The notes: generated by a model from the letters alone, not told the origin. A stretch of 64,000 nt of DNA from Chryseobacterium sp. ISL-6 (GCF_018613715.1 NZ_JAGGPT010000014.1:48493-112492), one strand, 5' to 3'; shown: positions 27,139 to 36,155, counted from the first letter of the stretch. Numbers and translations are program-made.

Positions 27139-28197
27139 ATGACTAGTAAAATCATCGGTGTAGGAAACTACATTCCCCCAGAAACCATTACCAATTTATT
27201 CTTTGATAAACACAATTTTATAAACAAAAGCGGCGAGTCATTAAAAGAGAGTAATGCCATTATTGCCAGTAAGCTAAAAGACATTACAGGTATTGAAGAG
27301 AGAAGATATGCAAGTAATGATCAGGTTACTTCTGATTTAGGTTTTATTGCTGCACAGGCAGCCATTAAGAATTCCGGAATTGATCCTGAAACATTAGATT
27401 ATATCATATTTGCCCATAATTTTGGTGATGTACGTTTTGGAACGGTCCAATCAGATGCAGTTCCGAGTCTTGCCTCAAGGGTAAAACATCTTTTAAAAAT
27501 AAAAAATAATTTTTGCGTAGCATACGATGTATTGTTTGGGTGCCCCGGATGGATAGAAGGAGTGATTCAGGCCAATGCATTTATAAAATCTGGTATTGCT
27601 AAAAGATGCCTGGTTATTGGTGCAGAAACACTTTCAAGAGTCGTGGATATTCATGATAGAGACAGCATGATATATGCTGATGGGGCAGGAGCTGCGATAC
27701 TGGAAGTTACCAATGATGATATGGGTGTAAAATCCCATGTTTCAGCATCTTTTACATTGAACGAGAAGGATTATTTATACTTCGGAAAATCATATAATAA
27801 TGAAAAATGTCCGGATACAAAATATATCAAAATGGAGGGACGGAAAATTTACGAATTTGCTCTTTCCAATGTACCTCTTGCTATGAAAAAGTGCTTAGAT
27901 GAGAGTGGTTATAGTGTCAGTCAACTCGACAAAATCATTATACATCAGGCTAATGAAAAAATGGATGAAGCCATAGTAAAAAGGTTCTATCAGTTATATG
28001 ACACACCAATGCCGGAACACATCATGCCTATGGTTATTCAAAAACTAGGAAATAGTAGTGTAGCTACAATTCCATCTCTATTAACCATGATTTTACAGGA
28101 TGAGCTGGATGCTCATGAAATCAACGATGGAGATGTGGTATTATTTGCATCTGTGGGAGCTGGCATGAATGTAAATGCATTTGTATATAAATTTTAA
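27139..28197 (+). CDS. 3-oxoacyl-ACP synthase III (FabH)-like condensing enzyme
   Basis: 352-aa thiolase-fold ketosynthase. The catalytic triad is visible: Cys135 in 'VLFGCPGW', His in 'IIIHQANEKM' and Asn in 'KLGNSSVATIPSL'. It condenses an acyl starter with a malonyl-ACP-type extender. It is longer than housekeeping FabH (about 320-335) and stands alone without other fatty-acid genes, so it may be a paralogue for special lipids or a secondary metabolite. It is the last chromosomal gene before the tRNA-Ser/recombinase junction. Confidence 0.85.
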   Translation: MTSKIIGVGNYIPPETITNLFFDKHNFINKSGESLKESNAIIASKLKDITGIEERRYASNDQVTSDLGFIAAQAAIKNSGIDPETLDYIIFAHNFGDVRFGTVQSDAVPSLASRVKHLLKIKNNFCVAYDVLFGCPGWIEGVIQANAFIKSGIAKRCLVIGAETLSRVVDIHDRDSMIYADGAGAAILEVTNDDMGVKSHVSASFTLNEKDYLYFGKSYNNEKCPDTKYIKMEGRKIYEFALSNVPLAMKKCLDESGYSVSQLDKIIIHQANEKMDEAIVKRFYQLYDTPMPEHIMPMVIQKLGNSSVATIPSLLTMILQDELDAHEINDGDVVLFASVGAGMNVNAFVYKF

Positions 28198-28295
28198 AAT
28201 AGAGAATAAAATTTCAGAGAGGATCAATATCTTTCAATTTCTAAGATCTTGATTAAGAAATCAATCCAACAACGGGAAATTTAATTTTACTATTT

Positions 28296-29984
28296 TTATG
28301 CATAGACTGACAAAATTATTTTGTCAGAAATAAAAAAACTCTTTATATTTGCACCACTGAAAACGACGGTGTAATCGGAGTTTAAGGAGAGATGGCAGAG
28401 TGGTCGATTGCGATAGTCTTGAAAACTATTGACTGTAACAGGTCCGGGGGTTCGAATCCCTCTCTCTCCGCTAAGAGGGTCTTCTACAAGAAGATCCTTT
28501 TTTTTTTCGTATATTAATAATCCTTTCTCTTTCATTTTCAGGTGGTTATATGATAGGGTGCCTAACATTGTAGGTGTTCGATAGATGCCCTTTTCATAAT
28601 AAAGGTTGCTGTCGAACACCAGGTCAACAAATTCCCGCTTTTGAAGGGTATTGGCATGTGAGTAGATATAGCGCAGATCTGTTAATAACTCTAATTTATC
28701 TTCCAGAATACTAAATGCACGACTTTGATCTTTGCCAAGTCTTTCTATTGCCCTTCTTAGATTCATTATGTCTTTATTGTATGTTGAATACCAACGATCA
28801 TAAGTATCTTTATTAATTTCATTCTTTATCCATTTTTCTTCAACCGTATATAATCTTGATTCGATTTCATCTAACTCCTTTTTCTTTTCACCGATCTTTT
28901 TACGGTTAATTTCCATTTCCTTATCAATATTCAGTTTGCTTTCTGTTTTGATTTTTTTTACCCTTAAAGGGCTTAAGCTCATTAACTCACAAACGGACAG
29001 AAATTGATCGTGGGCTTTTATCGCACTGATATTATTATGTTTGGAGTGTTTGCATTTGTAATAGTAGAAGTATTTTCCAGATTTGCCTCTTGATGGGGCA
29101 CCAGATAAAGGATGTCCACAATGGCATTTTAAAATTCCGCGGAGTGGAATTTCATCATCTAAGATTGTTCTTAGTTTTTCAGGTCTTTTCATTTTTTCCT
29201 GAACCATTTTCCATGTGGATATATCAATAATAGGCTCATGGTTGCCCTGAAAAAGTCCACCTTCATGTTCTTTAAACGCGGTAACTTTCAGCAGTCCTGC
29301 ATATATAGGGTTTTTAAGGACCCGCTCAACAGCCATACTTCCTTTTGTAGTAAAACCGAGTTGCTGAGCTTGTTCTTTTATTAAATACAGAGGTGTATTT
29401 CTGATGTAAGAATCATAAATAAATTGAATAATCTTAGCTTCTGTTTCTTCAATAACCAATTTTCTGTCTTTTCTCTCCCCTTGCTTTCTATACCCAAAAG
29501 GAGCATTTTTAAAAACAAATCTTCCTTCCTTGGCCTTAGCGGTATAGATTCCACCCTTTACTTTAATGCTTCTATTGATATTATCTTCTTCGGCTAGCAA
29601 TAATTGCAAACCGGCTCTAAAGAAGCTTCCGGGAGTTTCATAATCAAACGTAATTCCCTCAGTAACACTTACAACCTGGATGTTGTACTTTTGTTGAAGA
29701 AGCTTGACCATACTCATGGCCTCTCCGGCATCACGGCTAAAACGATCAAGTTGGTCTAGAAGCAAATAATCTACTGTTCGATGGTGTTTGGTTATGAACT
29801 CCTTTAATTTAATAAAATCAGGGCGGTCAAATGTTTTGGCGCTTTTTCCCCGATCAATAAAAGTATCAACAAGTTCAACATTATTGTTTTTCAGCCATTG
29901 ATCAGTATAGAGTTCCTGCCTTTCTATGGAACCATTACTCTGTCCCATTTGGCTGAACCTTAAATATCTTATTGCACGTTTCAT
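28296..29984 (-). CDS. Large serine recombinase (site-specific integrase), 3' end antisense to tRNA-Ser
   Basis: 562 aa. Resolvase catalytic domain (about 1-145, nucleophile Ser11 in 'YLRFSQMGQSNGSIERQ', 'LLLDQLDRFSRDAGEA'), recombinase domain (about 160-250), zinc ribbon ('ILKCHCGHPLSG' with a later 'YKCKHSKH') and a coiled coil (about 355-430). The last 60 or so residues ('GERGIRTPGPVTVNSFQDY' onward) are the antisense translation of tRNA-Ser and its promoter, so they are not evolved protein. The element-encoded part probably ends near residue 505. This type of enzyme integrates and, with a directionality factor, excises DNA. It should mobilise the tra/mob module that follows. Confidence 0.92.
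   Translation of the reverse strand: MKRAIRYLRFSQMGQSNGSIERQELYTDQWLKNNNVELVDTFIDRGKSAKTFDRPDFIKLKEFITKHHRTVDYLLLDQLDRFSRDAGEAMSMVKLLQQKYNIQVVSVTEGITFDYETPGSFFRAGLQLLLAEEDNINRSIKVKGGIYTAKAKEGRFVFKNAPFGYRKQGERKDRKLVIEETEAKIIQFIYDSYIRNTPLYLIKEQAQQLGFTTKGSMAVERVLKNPIYAGLLKVTAFKEHEGGLFQGNHEPIIDISTWKMVQEKMKRPEKLRTILDDEIPLRGILKCHCGHPLSGAPSRGKSGKYFYYYKCKHSKHNNISAIKAHDQFLSVCELMSLSPLRVKKIKTESKLNIDKEMEINRKKIGEKKKELDEIESRLYTVEEKWIKNEINKDTYDRWYSTYNKDIMNLRRAIERLGKDQSRAFSILEDKLELLTDLRYIYSHANTLQKREFVDLVFDSNLYYEKGIYRTPTMLGTLSYNHLKMKEKGLLIYEKKKDLLVEDPLSGERGIRTPGPVTVNSFQDYRNRPLCHLSLNSDYTVVFSGANIKSFFISDKIILSVYA
28320..28351 (+). promoter_or_regulatory. Promoter of tRNA-Ser
   Basis: TTTG (28320-28323), 20 bp, TATATTTG (28344-28351), a full Bacteroidota promoter match about 35 bp before the tRNA. 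It lies within the antisense end of the recombinase frame. Confidence 0.8.
28386..28470 (+). tRNA. tRNA-Ser(UGA)
   Basis: An 85-nt cloverleaf: acceptor GGAGAGA/TCTCTCC with discriminator G, anticodon loop CTTGAAA (anticodon TGA) on stem ATAGT/ACTAT, a long variable arm, and T-loop GGTTCGAATCC. CCA is not encoded. It is the probable attachment site of the conjugative element. Confidence 0.95.
28476..28507 (+). terminator. Intrinsic terminator behind tRNA-Ser
   Basis: AGGGTCTTC / GAAGATCCT stem with a 5-nt loop and ten T. The core resembles the host terminator at 18846, so it may be chromosomal rather than element DNA. Confidence 0.85.
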
Positions 29985-30129
29985 AATATTCCTTTAAAGT
30001 TGATGATACAATAATTTCTATAATCAATCTTTCGAATGCATCCTCTTTTTCCTGTTCTCTCTTAGTCTGTAATTCTTTAATATTTTTATCTATCTCAGGA
30101 GTCGTTGATTCATTTTTATTAGTTCCCAT
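29935..30129 (-). CDS. Small charged protein upstream of the recombinase
   Basis: 64 aa, Glu/Lys-rich helical protein ('KNIKELQTKREQEKEDAFER') whose 3' end overlaps the recombinase start by 50 bp. The overlap suggests translational coupling. It could be a recombination directionality factor or small regulator, but no family is recognised. Confidence 0.5.
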   Translation of the reverse strand: MGTNKNESTTPEIDKNIKELQTKREQEKEDAFERLIIEIIVSSTLKEYYETCNKIFKVQPNGTE

Positions 30130-30704
30130 TTCTTTCTATTGCTTAGATTACCCCTTACTCCGTTTTTCAGGTTTGGTCTAAATCTAGAGGAGAAATGAAA
30201 CACCTTATGTAGATAGGAAACATCTTTCGTAGTTAGGCATTTATTGACTCACCACTGCATATTGTCTTCTTATGACGGTTGAATTTACAATGATTTTAAA
30301 ATAACTATTGCTTTCTAAAAAAACGCAAATTGTAAAAATAAATTACAAGTTGCCATAAAAATATTAAAAAAACTTTAATTGAAAATTTAATAATTGAGGG
30401 TTGGATTGATTCTTTTTATCATATAAATAATTTTCACAATCAACCAGTAAAAAGGCAGCCAAGATATAGCGGCCAATCCCTTTCTTTTTCCTGCCAAAAG
30501 ACTACGGCATAAACGGTTTCCTCCCTAAAGGTGCCTTCCATTTATTCCGTTTCCTTTCGGCTTACTGCATTGCCCGCTTACATTATCTGCTTTCTTTTTT
30601 CCGGTTTTTCTTTTGAAAATACTTAACGAAGCCTGACAAAGGCTTTAATAAAAGCAGAGGCGGAAGATTGAGAAGAGATCTAATTTGAAATTCGAAAAAA
30701 GTAA
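30130..30704. other. 575-bp non-coding left-end region of the element
   Basis: No gene. It holds a two-copy 20-bp tandem repeat (30197-30236), a very pyrimidine-rich stretch (about 30475-30620) and a small hairpin AAGCC/GGCTT (about 30628-30648). It lies between the recombinase operon and radC and is a plausible place for regulatory or recombination sites. Confidence 0.5.
30197..30236. repeat. Two 20-bp tandem repeats upstream of the recombinase operon
   Basis: GAAACACCTTATGTAGATAG followed directly by GAAACATCTTTCGTAGTTAG (16 of 20 identical). They may be regulator or directionality-factor binding sites; function not shown. Confidence 0.6.
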
Positions 30705-31190
30705 GTGCGGGAAATGAAAGTCTCTGCCGTATTCAGAGCAAAAAAGATGAAATTTAATGTTGTCAATGAAATTAAATTAAGTTATTACAGAAAAGGAAAT
30801 TCTGAAAGGCTAATCACCAACTCAAAGGATGCTGTTGATGTATTTCGGGAGCATTTTGATAGTGATGAAATTGACTATCGAGAGTCATTTTACACACTGT
30901 ATTTAAATCAGGCCAATAAAGTCTTAGGCATTAAGAGAATTTCGGAGTGTGGGATCACTTCGGCGATCGTAGATGTAAGGCTTATTATGCAGGCCGCTCT
31001 ATTGTGTAATGCATCATCCATTATTCTCGCACATAACCATCCCTCCGGAAATCTAAAGCCTTCAGCTGAGGATGTGAAAATAACTCAGAATATAAAAGCA
31101 GCTTCAAAATTTCTAAACATACAATTGCTTGATCATTGTATTTTAACCTCTACTGAGTATACATCGTTTTCCGATGAAGGAATGCTATAG
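30705..31190 (+). CDS. radC: RadC-like JAB-domain protein
   Basis: 161 aa with the JAMM metal-binding motif 'HNHPSGNLKPSAEDVKIT'. RadC-like proteins are frequent on Bacteroidota conjugative elements; their role (DNA repair, replication or anti-restriction) is unsettled. It lies where traO/P/Q genes occur in CTnDOT-type elements and is transcribed towards the tra operon. Confidence 0.88.
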   Translation: MREMKVSAVFRAKKMKFNVVNEIKLSYYRKGNSERLITNSKDAVDVFREHFDSDEIDYRESFYTLYLNQANKVLGIKRISECGITSAIVDVRLIMQAALLCNASSIILAHNHPSGNLKPSAEDVKITQNIKAASKFLNIQLLDHCILTSTEYTSFSDEGML

Positions 31191-31211
31191 GTACTTGTAA
31201 GACATAATAAA

Positions 31212-31240
31212 AAGAACGGCGATGTTTAATTGCCGTTCTT
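31212..31240. terminator. Hairpin after radC
   Basis: AAGAACGGC / GCCGTTCTT perfect stem, 22 bp past the radC stop, between convergent radC and traN. Confidence 0.75.
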
Positions 31241-31256
31241 AGTCTATATGTATCGG

Positions 31257-31300
31257 GCGAAAAGAGCACTTCTTCTTTACAATCAGAAGTGCCTTTTCGC
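31257..31300. terminator. Long hairpin between radC and traN
   Basis: GCGAAAAG-A-GCACTTCT pairs with AGAAGTGC-C-TTTTCGC: 16 pairs with one A-C mismatch and a loop of about 11 nt. It probably serves as a bidirectional terminator for the convergent operons. Confidence 0.7.
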
Positions 31301-31394
31301 AGTAGTTAAATTGCCTTTTTTAGTATGAATTCACTGATCAATGACTTCAGGCAATTGATCTAATCATGGTAATTTTCTGATTATTATCTTCATC

Positions 31395-32282
31395 TTAGTT
31401 TAAGCTTTCGATAATTGCGGCATTAATCAAATCAGTATTTTTAACGTGAATTTTCTGATGACGGATGGCGTCTTTTTCGACGACTTCGATTTCCAACACC
31501 TGACCTTTCAATAAAGTAAATTGATTGAGAAGATAGACAGCTTGTTCCTTTGTCTGATATCTGACTGTTTTGTCCGGCAGGAATGTTCGGAGTGGCACCA
31601 ATAGTTTATCCTGTATAACCGTACGCTTCAGTTTCTTTTTATCGGTTATCTTAAAGTTGATAAAATCAATGCTATAGTTGATATTACTGAGGTTCTTAAT
31701 CAACAGGATAAAATAAAATTTTCCTTCATGTACATACAACGATTTTAAACTAAGCTGAATTCCGGAACTTTTTGCCTTGATATGTTTAATGTTTTGTTTA
31801 GGGCTTTTGTGGAGCATCTTCATAATAAGTTCGGTATCTGATGACCTCTCTCCTCCAAGTTCTTCAAATTGTGCATGAGTAGAATGTTTTTTTTCTACAG
31901 TTTGTTGCAGTTTCAGGAGATCATAGTTCAGTATGTAGGGATATGAACTGTACGACACATCAAAGTTGTAGAATTTTCCATCCTGGGTAATAACGGAAAA
32001 GTTTGTTTCTTTTTCAAAGTCCCTTACGGCAGATTTTATTCTAAGTACATTTTCTATATCTTGAGCTTTATTGGCAATAAGATGTTCACTTCCTAAATCG
32101 ACATATCGTATGGGCGAAGGAAACAGCAAATGGGTTGTTTTATCATAGGTAACTTCCATTTTGTAAGGCTCCAATCTTGTTTTATACAGTGAAGGAGTTT
32201 CAGTAGTTTCCTGGGCTTTTATTATACATGTAAAAAACAAAATGAGCACTGCTGAAAGCCATTTATCAATTATTGTTTTCAT
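31395..32282 (-). CDS. traN: Conjugative transposon protein TraN
   Basis: 295 aa with a signal peptide (about 1-23, 'FFTCIIKAQ') and the DUF4138/TraN beta-rich domain ('LLFPSPIRYVDLGSEHLIA', 'SLYVHEGKFYFILLIKNLS'). It is the VirB9-like outer part of the mating pore. It is the last gene of the minus-strand tra operon, 16 bp after traM. Confidence 0.88.
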   Translation of the reverse strand: MKTIIDKWLSAVLILFFTCIIKAQETTETPSLYKTRLEPYKMEVTYDKTTHLLFPSPIRYVDLGSEHLIANKAQDIENVLRIKSAVRDFEKETNFSVITQDGKFYNFDVSYSSYPYILNYDLLKLQQTVEKKHSTHAQFEELGGERSSDTELIMKMLHKSPKQNIKHIKAKSSGIQLSLKSLYVHEGKFYFILLIKNLSNINYSIDFINFKITDKKKLKRTVIQDKLLVPLRTFLPDKTVRYQTKEQAVYLLNQFTLLKGQVLEIEVVEKDAIRHQKIHVKNTDLINAAIIESLN

Positions 32283-32298
32283 TGCTTTATATTTTCAA

Positions 32299-33606
32299 TT
32301 AACTATTTTTTGAAATTAAGAATACCTGATGTCCGGCTTTTACGGTGACCTTAGGTGATTTTACCCTTTTCCGGAAATATCCTGACACTCCCTGAACCAG
32401 TCCTTTTGTAAGATCAGCGGCAATTTGTTGTCCTGCAGACTGGGTCATCATAATATTAGTTCCTGATGATTGACTCATATTAGCGAGCATATCGGTAATC
32501 GCGTTTTGTTCAGGAGAATAAGGGATATATAATCCTGATTGTCCATCATTATCATGAATGGTGATATCAACAGGTTGTATAGATCCGTCATATTCTATAG
32601 CAGATATTTTTAACTCTAGTCTGGCACCCTGGAATTTCCCCGTAGCTTTTAATAATGTTCCCGATGGAATTCTGGAATTTCCAATCATCATAGGCTCAAG
32701 AAGTCTTAGGGATAATATACTTTCAGGTGTCATTACTTGGGTTTCATGAATTACTGCACGGATGCTGTTTTTCCTTTCAAAACCTTGTGGATTTACATTT
32801 TGGATCCCTGTAAACCGGTTATGATCAGGACCGGCCAAAAGCATACTGTCAGAAGGGTAGCGGTATAAACCGGAAACAATATCATTACAGATAGGCTTTA
32901 TTGAAGCTATCTCAGCCTTATTATGATCTGTTTCTTTTTTTTGAATCTCATTATTATCCGGATCTTCATTTTTGGGTAAAGGCAGATATTTTGCTGCCAT
33001 CTGATAAGATTTTTCCATTAGTTCAAGCTGATCGTTAATTCCTGAACTGACTGGAATCAGATCTTTTTGCATCGATCCATGCTTAAGTCTGCTGATCTCT
33101 TGCTTAAGTTGATCAATTTCCTGATTGTCTCTCTTGTAAAAAGAGCCTAACGTCTGCTGTGCAGTCTGGTAGCTATTAAATGCATTACGGCCTGTAACCA
33201 TATTAATTTTGGAGTTTTCAGCTACATCGGGGTGGAGGGTTTGGTTCTTCAAGTCAGTGGAATGATCCGGATCATTCCAATAATCAGATAAACTGGTTAA
33301 GGCTTTTCTTTTTTCTTCATTTTTTTGCTCCAACAGATCCTGTTCATAAGCTTTCTGTTTGTCAGGCTGAAGTTGATCATTGGCCGCCTGAGGAACCGCC
33401 GTATTAAAACCCGAATTCCCGGTGATGGCCAGGTTTTTATTGGGCTTAAAGATCAAATATAAACACCCGGCGCAGACAATCCCCATTAAGAGATAGATAA
33501 GAGGCTTCTTTAATTTTTCAAATTGCTGTGTTACGCCCTCTTGATCATCTGGATCTGGTGAGTTTCCTTCTGTTATTCTGATAGTGGTTTTACTTAAATC
33601 TTTCAT
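32299..33606 (-). CDS. traM: Conjugative transposon protein TraM
   Basis: 435 aa: cytoplasmic N-terminus, one TM (about 35-52, 'PLIYLLMGIVCAGCLYLIF'), a helical Gln/Glu-rich linker and a C-terminal VirB10-like domain (about 280-430, 'AVIHETQVMTPESILSLRLL'). It bridges inner and outer membranes in the mating channel. It overlaps the upstream gene by 17 bp. Confidence 0.9.
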   Translation of the reverse strand: MKDLSKTTIRITEGNSPDPDDQEGVTQQFEKLKKPLIYLLMGIVCAGCLYLIFKPNKNLAITGNSGFNTAVPQAANDQLQPDKQKAYEQDLLEQKNEEKRKALTSLSDYWNDPDHSTDLKNQTLHPDVAENSKINMVTGRNAFNSYQTAQQTLGSFYKRDNQEIDQLKQEISRLKHGSMQKDLIPVSSGINDQLELMEKSYQMAAKYLPLPKNEDPDNNEIQKKETDHNKAEIASIKPICNDIVSGLYRYPSDSMLLAGPDHNRFTGIQNVNPQGFERKNSIRAVIHETQVMTPESILSLRLLEPMMIGNSRIPSGTLLKATGKFQGARLELKISAIEYDGSIQPVDITIHDNDGQSGLYIPYSPEQNAITDMLANMSQSSGTNIMMTQSAGQQIAADLTKGLVQGVSGYFRKRVKSPKVTVKAGHQVFLISKNS

Positions 33607-33868
33607 GGTGGGAATTTTTTTCTTGAATGGGTGTCTTTTGATTCTTAATGTGGTTTTCTGTCTGGAGACTTCTTATATGTTCCACTGGAATGGTACTATT
33701 GCGACCTGCCAGGTTCAACCCGATATGCAGTATGGAAAAAATACTTAGCAATAGGTACATTGCAAAAATGATTTTTATTATTCGCCGGTGCCTATAATCA
33801 GGTAACGTCTTCCACTGTTGTTCCATCTCCCTGGCATAGCAGTCTATCGCTTTTCTGAATTCTTTCAT
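33590..33868 (-). CDS. traL: TraL-position small membrane protein
   Basis: From Met at 33868 ('MKEFRKAIDCYAREMEQQWK') the protein has 92 aa and one TM (about 30-48). A longer frame reaching 33931 would overlap traK, so I prefer the internal start. Its place between traK and traM and its size match TraL of CTnDOT-like elements, often mislabelled as a nitrogen regulatory IIA protein. Function unknown. Confidence 0.7.
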   Translation of the reverse strand: MKEFRKAIDCYAREMEQQWKTLPDYRHRRIIKIIFAMYLLLSIFSILHIGLNLAGRNSTIPVEHIRSLQTENHIKNQKTPIQEKNSHHERFK

Positions 33869-33878
33869 ATTCGTTGAT

Positions 33879-34502
33879 TTACCGTTCAACAGTTTCGATA
33901 TCCTTATTCTCAATAACACTGAATTTCTCAATGGTAAATCCCTGCGGGTTATTATCTGATCTCACTGAATTGACAAGTGAGCAGCTGGTGATCAAACTTC
34001 TTATGGTCAGATTGCTTGAGCGTATAATGAACTGCCTGGCGTAGGTTTTCACTGGATACGGATAGGTGTTGAAATCAGCGATCACGCTGTCCACCTCAAT
34101 CCTTTGTTGGATGTTTCCTGAAATAATTCTATTGTAGTATCCTTTTTCAGAAAGGTCTTTATAGTAATTAAATGCGGATTGGTCTGCCAGATTGAAAGCC
34201 CTTTTGACATTGCTTTCAATGGCATTTTTGTCAGGTGCAATGGTAAAGAATAGCTCATGGAAACGTCTTGTATGCTCTCTTGCCTCTACAGGCCGGTTGA
34301 TAGACATATCCTGAGATAAGGCCAGCATTAAGGATTTTCCATTATCCAATACGTAGATTTTTTTTCTCTGCTCTTCAGCAAATCTATAAGAACGGTATAT
34401 GGCAAATAGCGCAACACTCAGGCAAAACACCGTAAAGACAAAAGTAAATAACCTGATCTGCTTAAAGCTGTTTTCAATATTTCTTAAGGTCTTAAATTCC
34501 AT
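33879..34502 (-). CDS. traK: Conjugative transposon protein TraK
   Basis: 207 aa with an N-terminal TM (about 20-38, 'FTFVFTVFCLSVALFAIY') and a periplasmic VirB8-like domain ('KIYVLDNGKSLMLALSQDM'). It is an inner-membrane component of the transfer channel, in the standard J-K-L-M order. Confidence 0.9.
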   Translation of the reverse strand: MEFKTLRNIENSFKQIRLFTFVFTVFCLSVALFAIYRSYRFAEEQRKKIYVLDNGKSLMLALSQDMSINRPVEAREHTRRFHELFFTIAPDKNAIESNVKRAFNLADQSAFNYYKDLSEKGYYNRIISGNIQQRIEVDSVIADFNTYPYPVKTYARQFIIRSSNLTIRSLITSCSLVNSVRSDNNPQGFTIEKFSVIENKDIETVER

Positions 34503-34517
34503 TGTAATTTGATTTTA

Positions 34518-35510
34518 TTATTTAAGTAATTTTCCCGATATATTGCCTGTTGCTGATCCTGCAGCAGCGCCTGCAATATTTCCTGATTTCTGGGCAGTCT
34601 GGTTGACATTGCGCATAAAGTTGCCTGCGCCTCCTGCCTGGATGACCCAGCCTGTAACGGTTGGAACCGTAAAGTAGCCGATGATTCCGATGATCATATA
34701 AATGATGTATACGGTATTGGACGTATCAGGAATGAAATCAGGATCCGAGAGCATCTCAATATCCCGCTCCAGGATAAGGGATTGAATCTTGGCAAGTATC
34801 GTACTGAACATGTCTGCAACCGGAAGCCAGAGGTAAACGCTTACATATCGGGTCAGCCACTGGGTGAGGGTAGTCTGAAAACCATCCCACACAGAAATCG
34901 AAAAGGCTATTGGTCCCAGGATGGATAGTACAATGAGAAAAAATGTCCTTATGGTATCAATAACCAATGCTGCTGCCTGAAACAATATCTCCAGGAATTC
35001 ACGGAATCCGTCCCTGATATCTTTTTTAATGGCAAACATTTCCCTTTCGATGTACATACCTGACATGGTAACCAAATCTGAAGGGGACCAGCCAAGCTCT
35101 TCCAGTTTTTTGTCAAACTCTTCATCAGAGATCAGATAGGCCATTTCCGGATTTCTGAGCATGGACTCTCTTTCCAGCAGGTCTTTTTTTTGCTGCATTT
35201 CATTGAGATCAAGAACCTGGCCTTCAAGCATGGAATGACTGCCTTGTACGATAGGACTTAAAACAGCATTGATGCTTCCCAGGACAATCGTTGAAAAAAA
35301 CATAATACAGATTCCGATGGCAAAAGGGCGTAACATGGGAAACAGATCAATAGGTTCGGCGCGGCTCAGTGCCTGCCAGACCTTAAGTGAAACGTAAAAT
35401 AAGGCTCCCAGCCCGGCAACTCCCTTGGCCACTGCTGCCATATCAGCACAGAAGGGCATCATCTCTTCATAAACAGATCGGAGTACTTCGTGTAAGTTAT
35501 TGGGTTCCAT
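34518..35510 (-). CDS. traJ: Conjugative transposon protein TraJ
   Basis: 330-aa polytopic membrane protein, VirB6-like, with about five or six TM segments ('AFAIGICIMFFSTIVLGSI' region, 'VYIIYMIIGIIGYFTVPTV') and a Gly/Ala/Ser-rich C-terminus. It forms part of the inner-membrane channel. It starts 1 bp after traI ends. Confidence 0.9.
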   Translation of the reverse strand: MEPNNLHEVLRSVYEEMMPFCADMAAVAKGVAGLGALFYVSLKVWQALSRAEPIDLFPMLRPFAIGICIMFFSTIVLGSINAVLSPIVQGSHSMLEGQVLDLNEMQQKKDLLERESMLRNPEMAYLISDEEFDKKLEELGWSPSDLVTMSGMYIEREMFAIKKDIRDGFREFLEILFQAAALVIDTIRTFFLIVLSILGPIAFSISVWDGFQTTLTQWLTRYVSVYLWLPVADMFSTILAKIQSLILERDIEMLSDPDFIPDTSNTVYIIYMIIGIIGYFTVPTVTGWVIQAGGAGNFMRNVNQTAQKSGNIAGAAAGSATGNISGKLLK

Positions 35511-35511
35511 A

Positions 35512-36144
35512 CTACCAGTATTTTTGATTGGATGTTCCGTAGAGGCTCAAAACCCTTTGTGTATTGTTGTGTTTCTTAGCTCTTAAATAGCTTACCGAAA
35601 TATTTTTATTCGTATAGTATCTTACCAGATTATAATACTCCTTAACCTCTTTGTATACCCTGTCAATGACATCCATACGTTCCTTGTCATTAAGTGATAA
35701 ACCGGTTGAGAACACGATTTGCCTGAGCTCTTTAAGCAGTTCGGTGCTTTCGGTAAGCAGTGCCGAATATCCATTGGCTATTGCGGTCAGTTCCTGGGTG
35801 TTAAAGTTGGGGTCATTAAGCATTTTGCCAAAATTATTGACGTAGATTTCCGATACATCGCCTACCAGCAAAACCGTTTGCTGGACTTTGCGGGCATCCT
35901 TAACCAGGTTGTTGACTGCTTTTAGCTTGTCATAATATTCTTTACCCTGTTCATAGACTTTTTTAACTTCATTAAAGTTTTTGATTACATTGGAGACCGT
36001 CGATGAAGTCTGTACAATTTCATTGGCGGAATTCAGGATTCCGGAGGCAAGATTGGTGGGATCTGTAACCACAAATTGAGCTTTAACGAATGTTGTTGCA
36101 GCAATTACTGCTGCTAGTAATGTTGTAATGATTGGATTTTTCAT
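35512..36144 (-). CDS. traI: Conjugative transposon protein TraI (DUF4141)
   Basis: 210 aa with a signal peptide (1-22, 'TLLAAVIAATTFVKA') and a helical periplasmic body ('NEIVQTSSTVSNVIKNFNEV'), VirB5-like in size and place. Between traG and traJ as in CTnDOT-type operons. Confidence 0.88.
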   Translation of the reverse strand: MKNPIITTLLAAVIAATTFVKAQFVVTDPTNLASGILNSANEIVQTSSTVSNVIKNFNEVKKVYEQGKEYYDKLKAVNNLVKDARKVQQTVLLVGDVSEIYVNNFGKMLNDPNFNTQELTAIANGYSALLTESTELLKELRQIVFSTGLSLNDKERMDVIDRVYKEVKEYYNLVRYYTNKNISVSYLRAKKHNNTQRVLSLYGTSNQKYW

Positions 36145-36155
36145 TGTTGTACATT

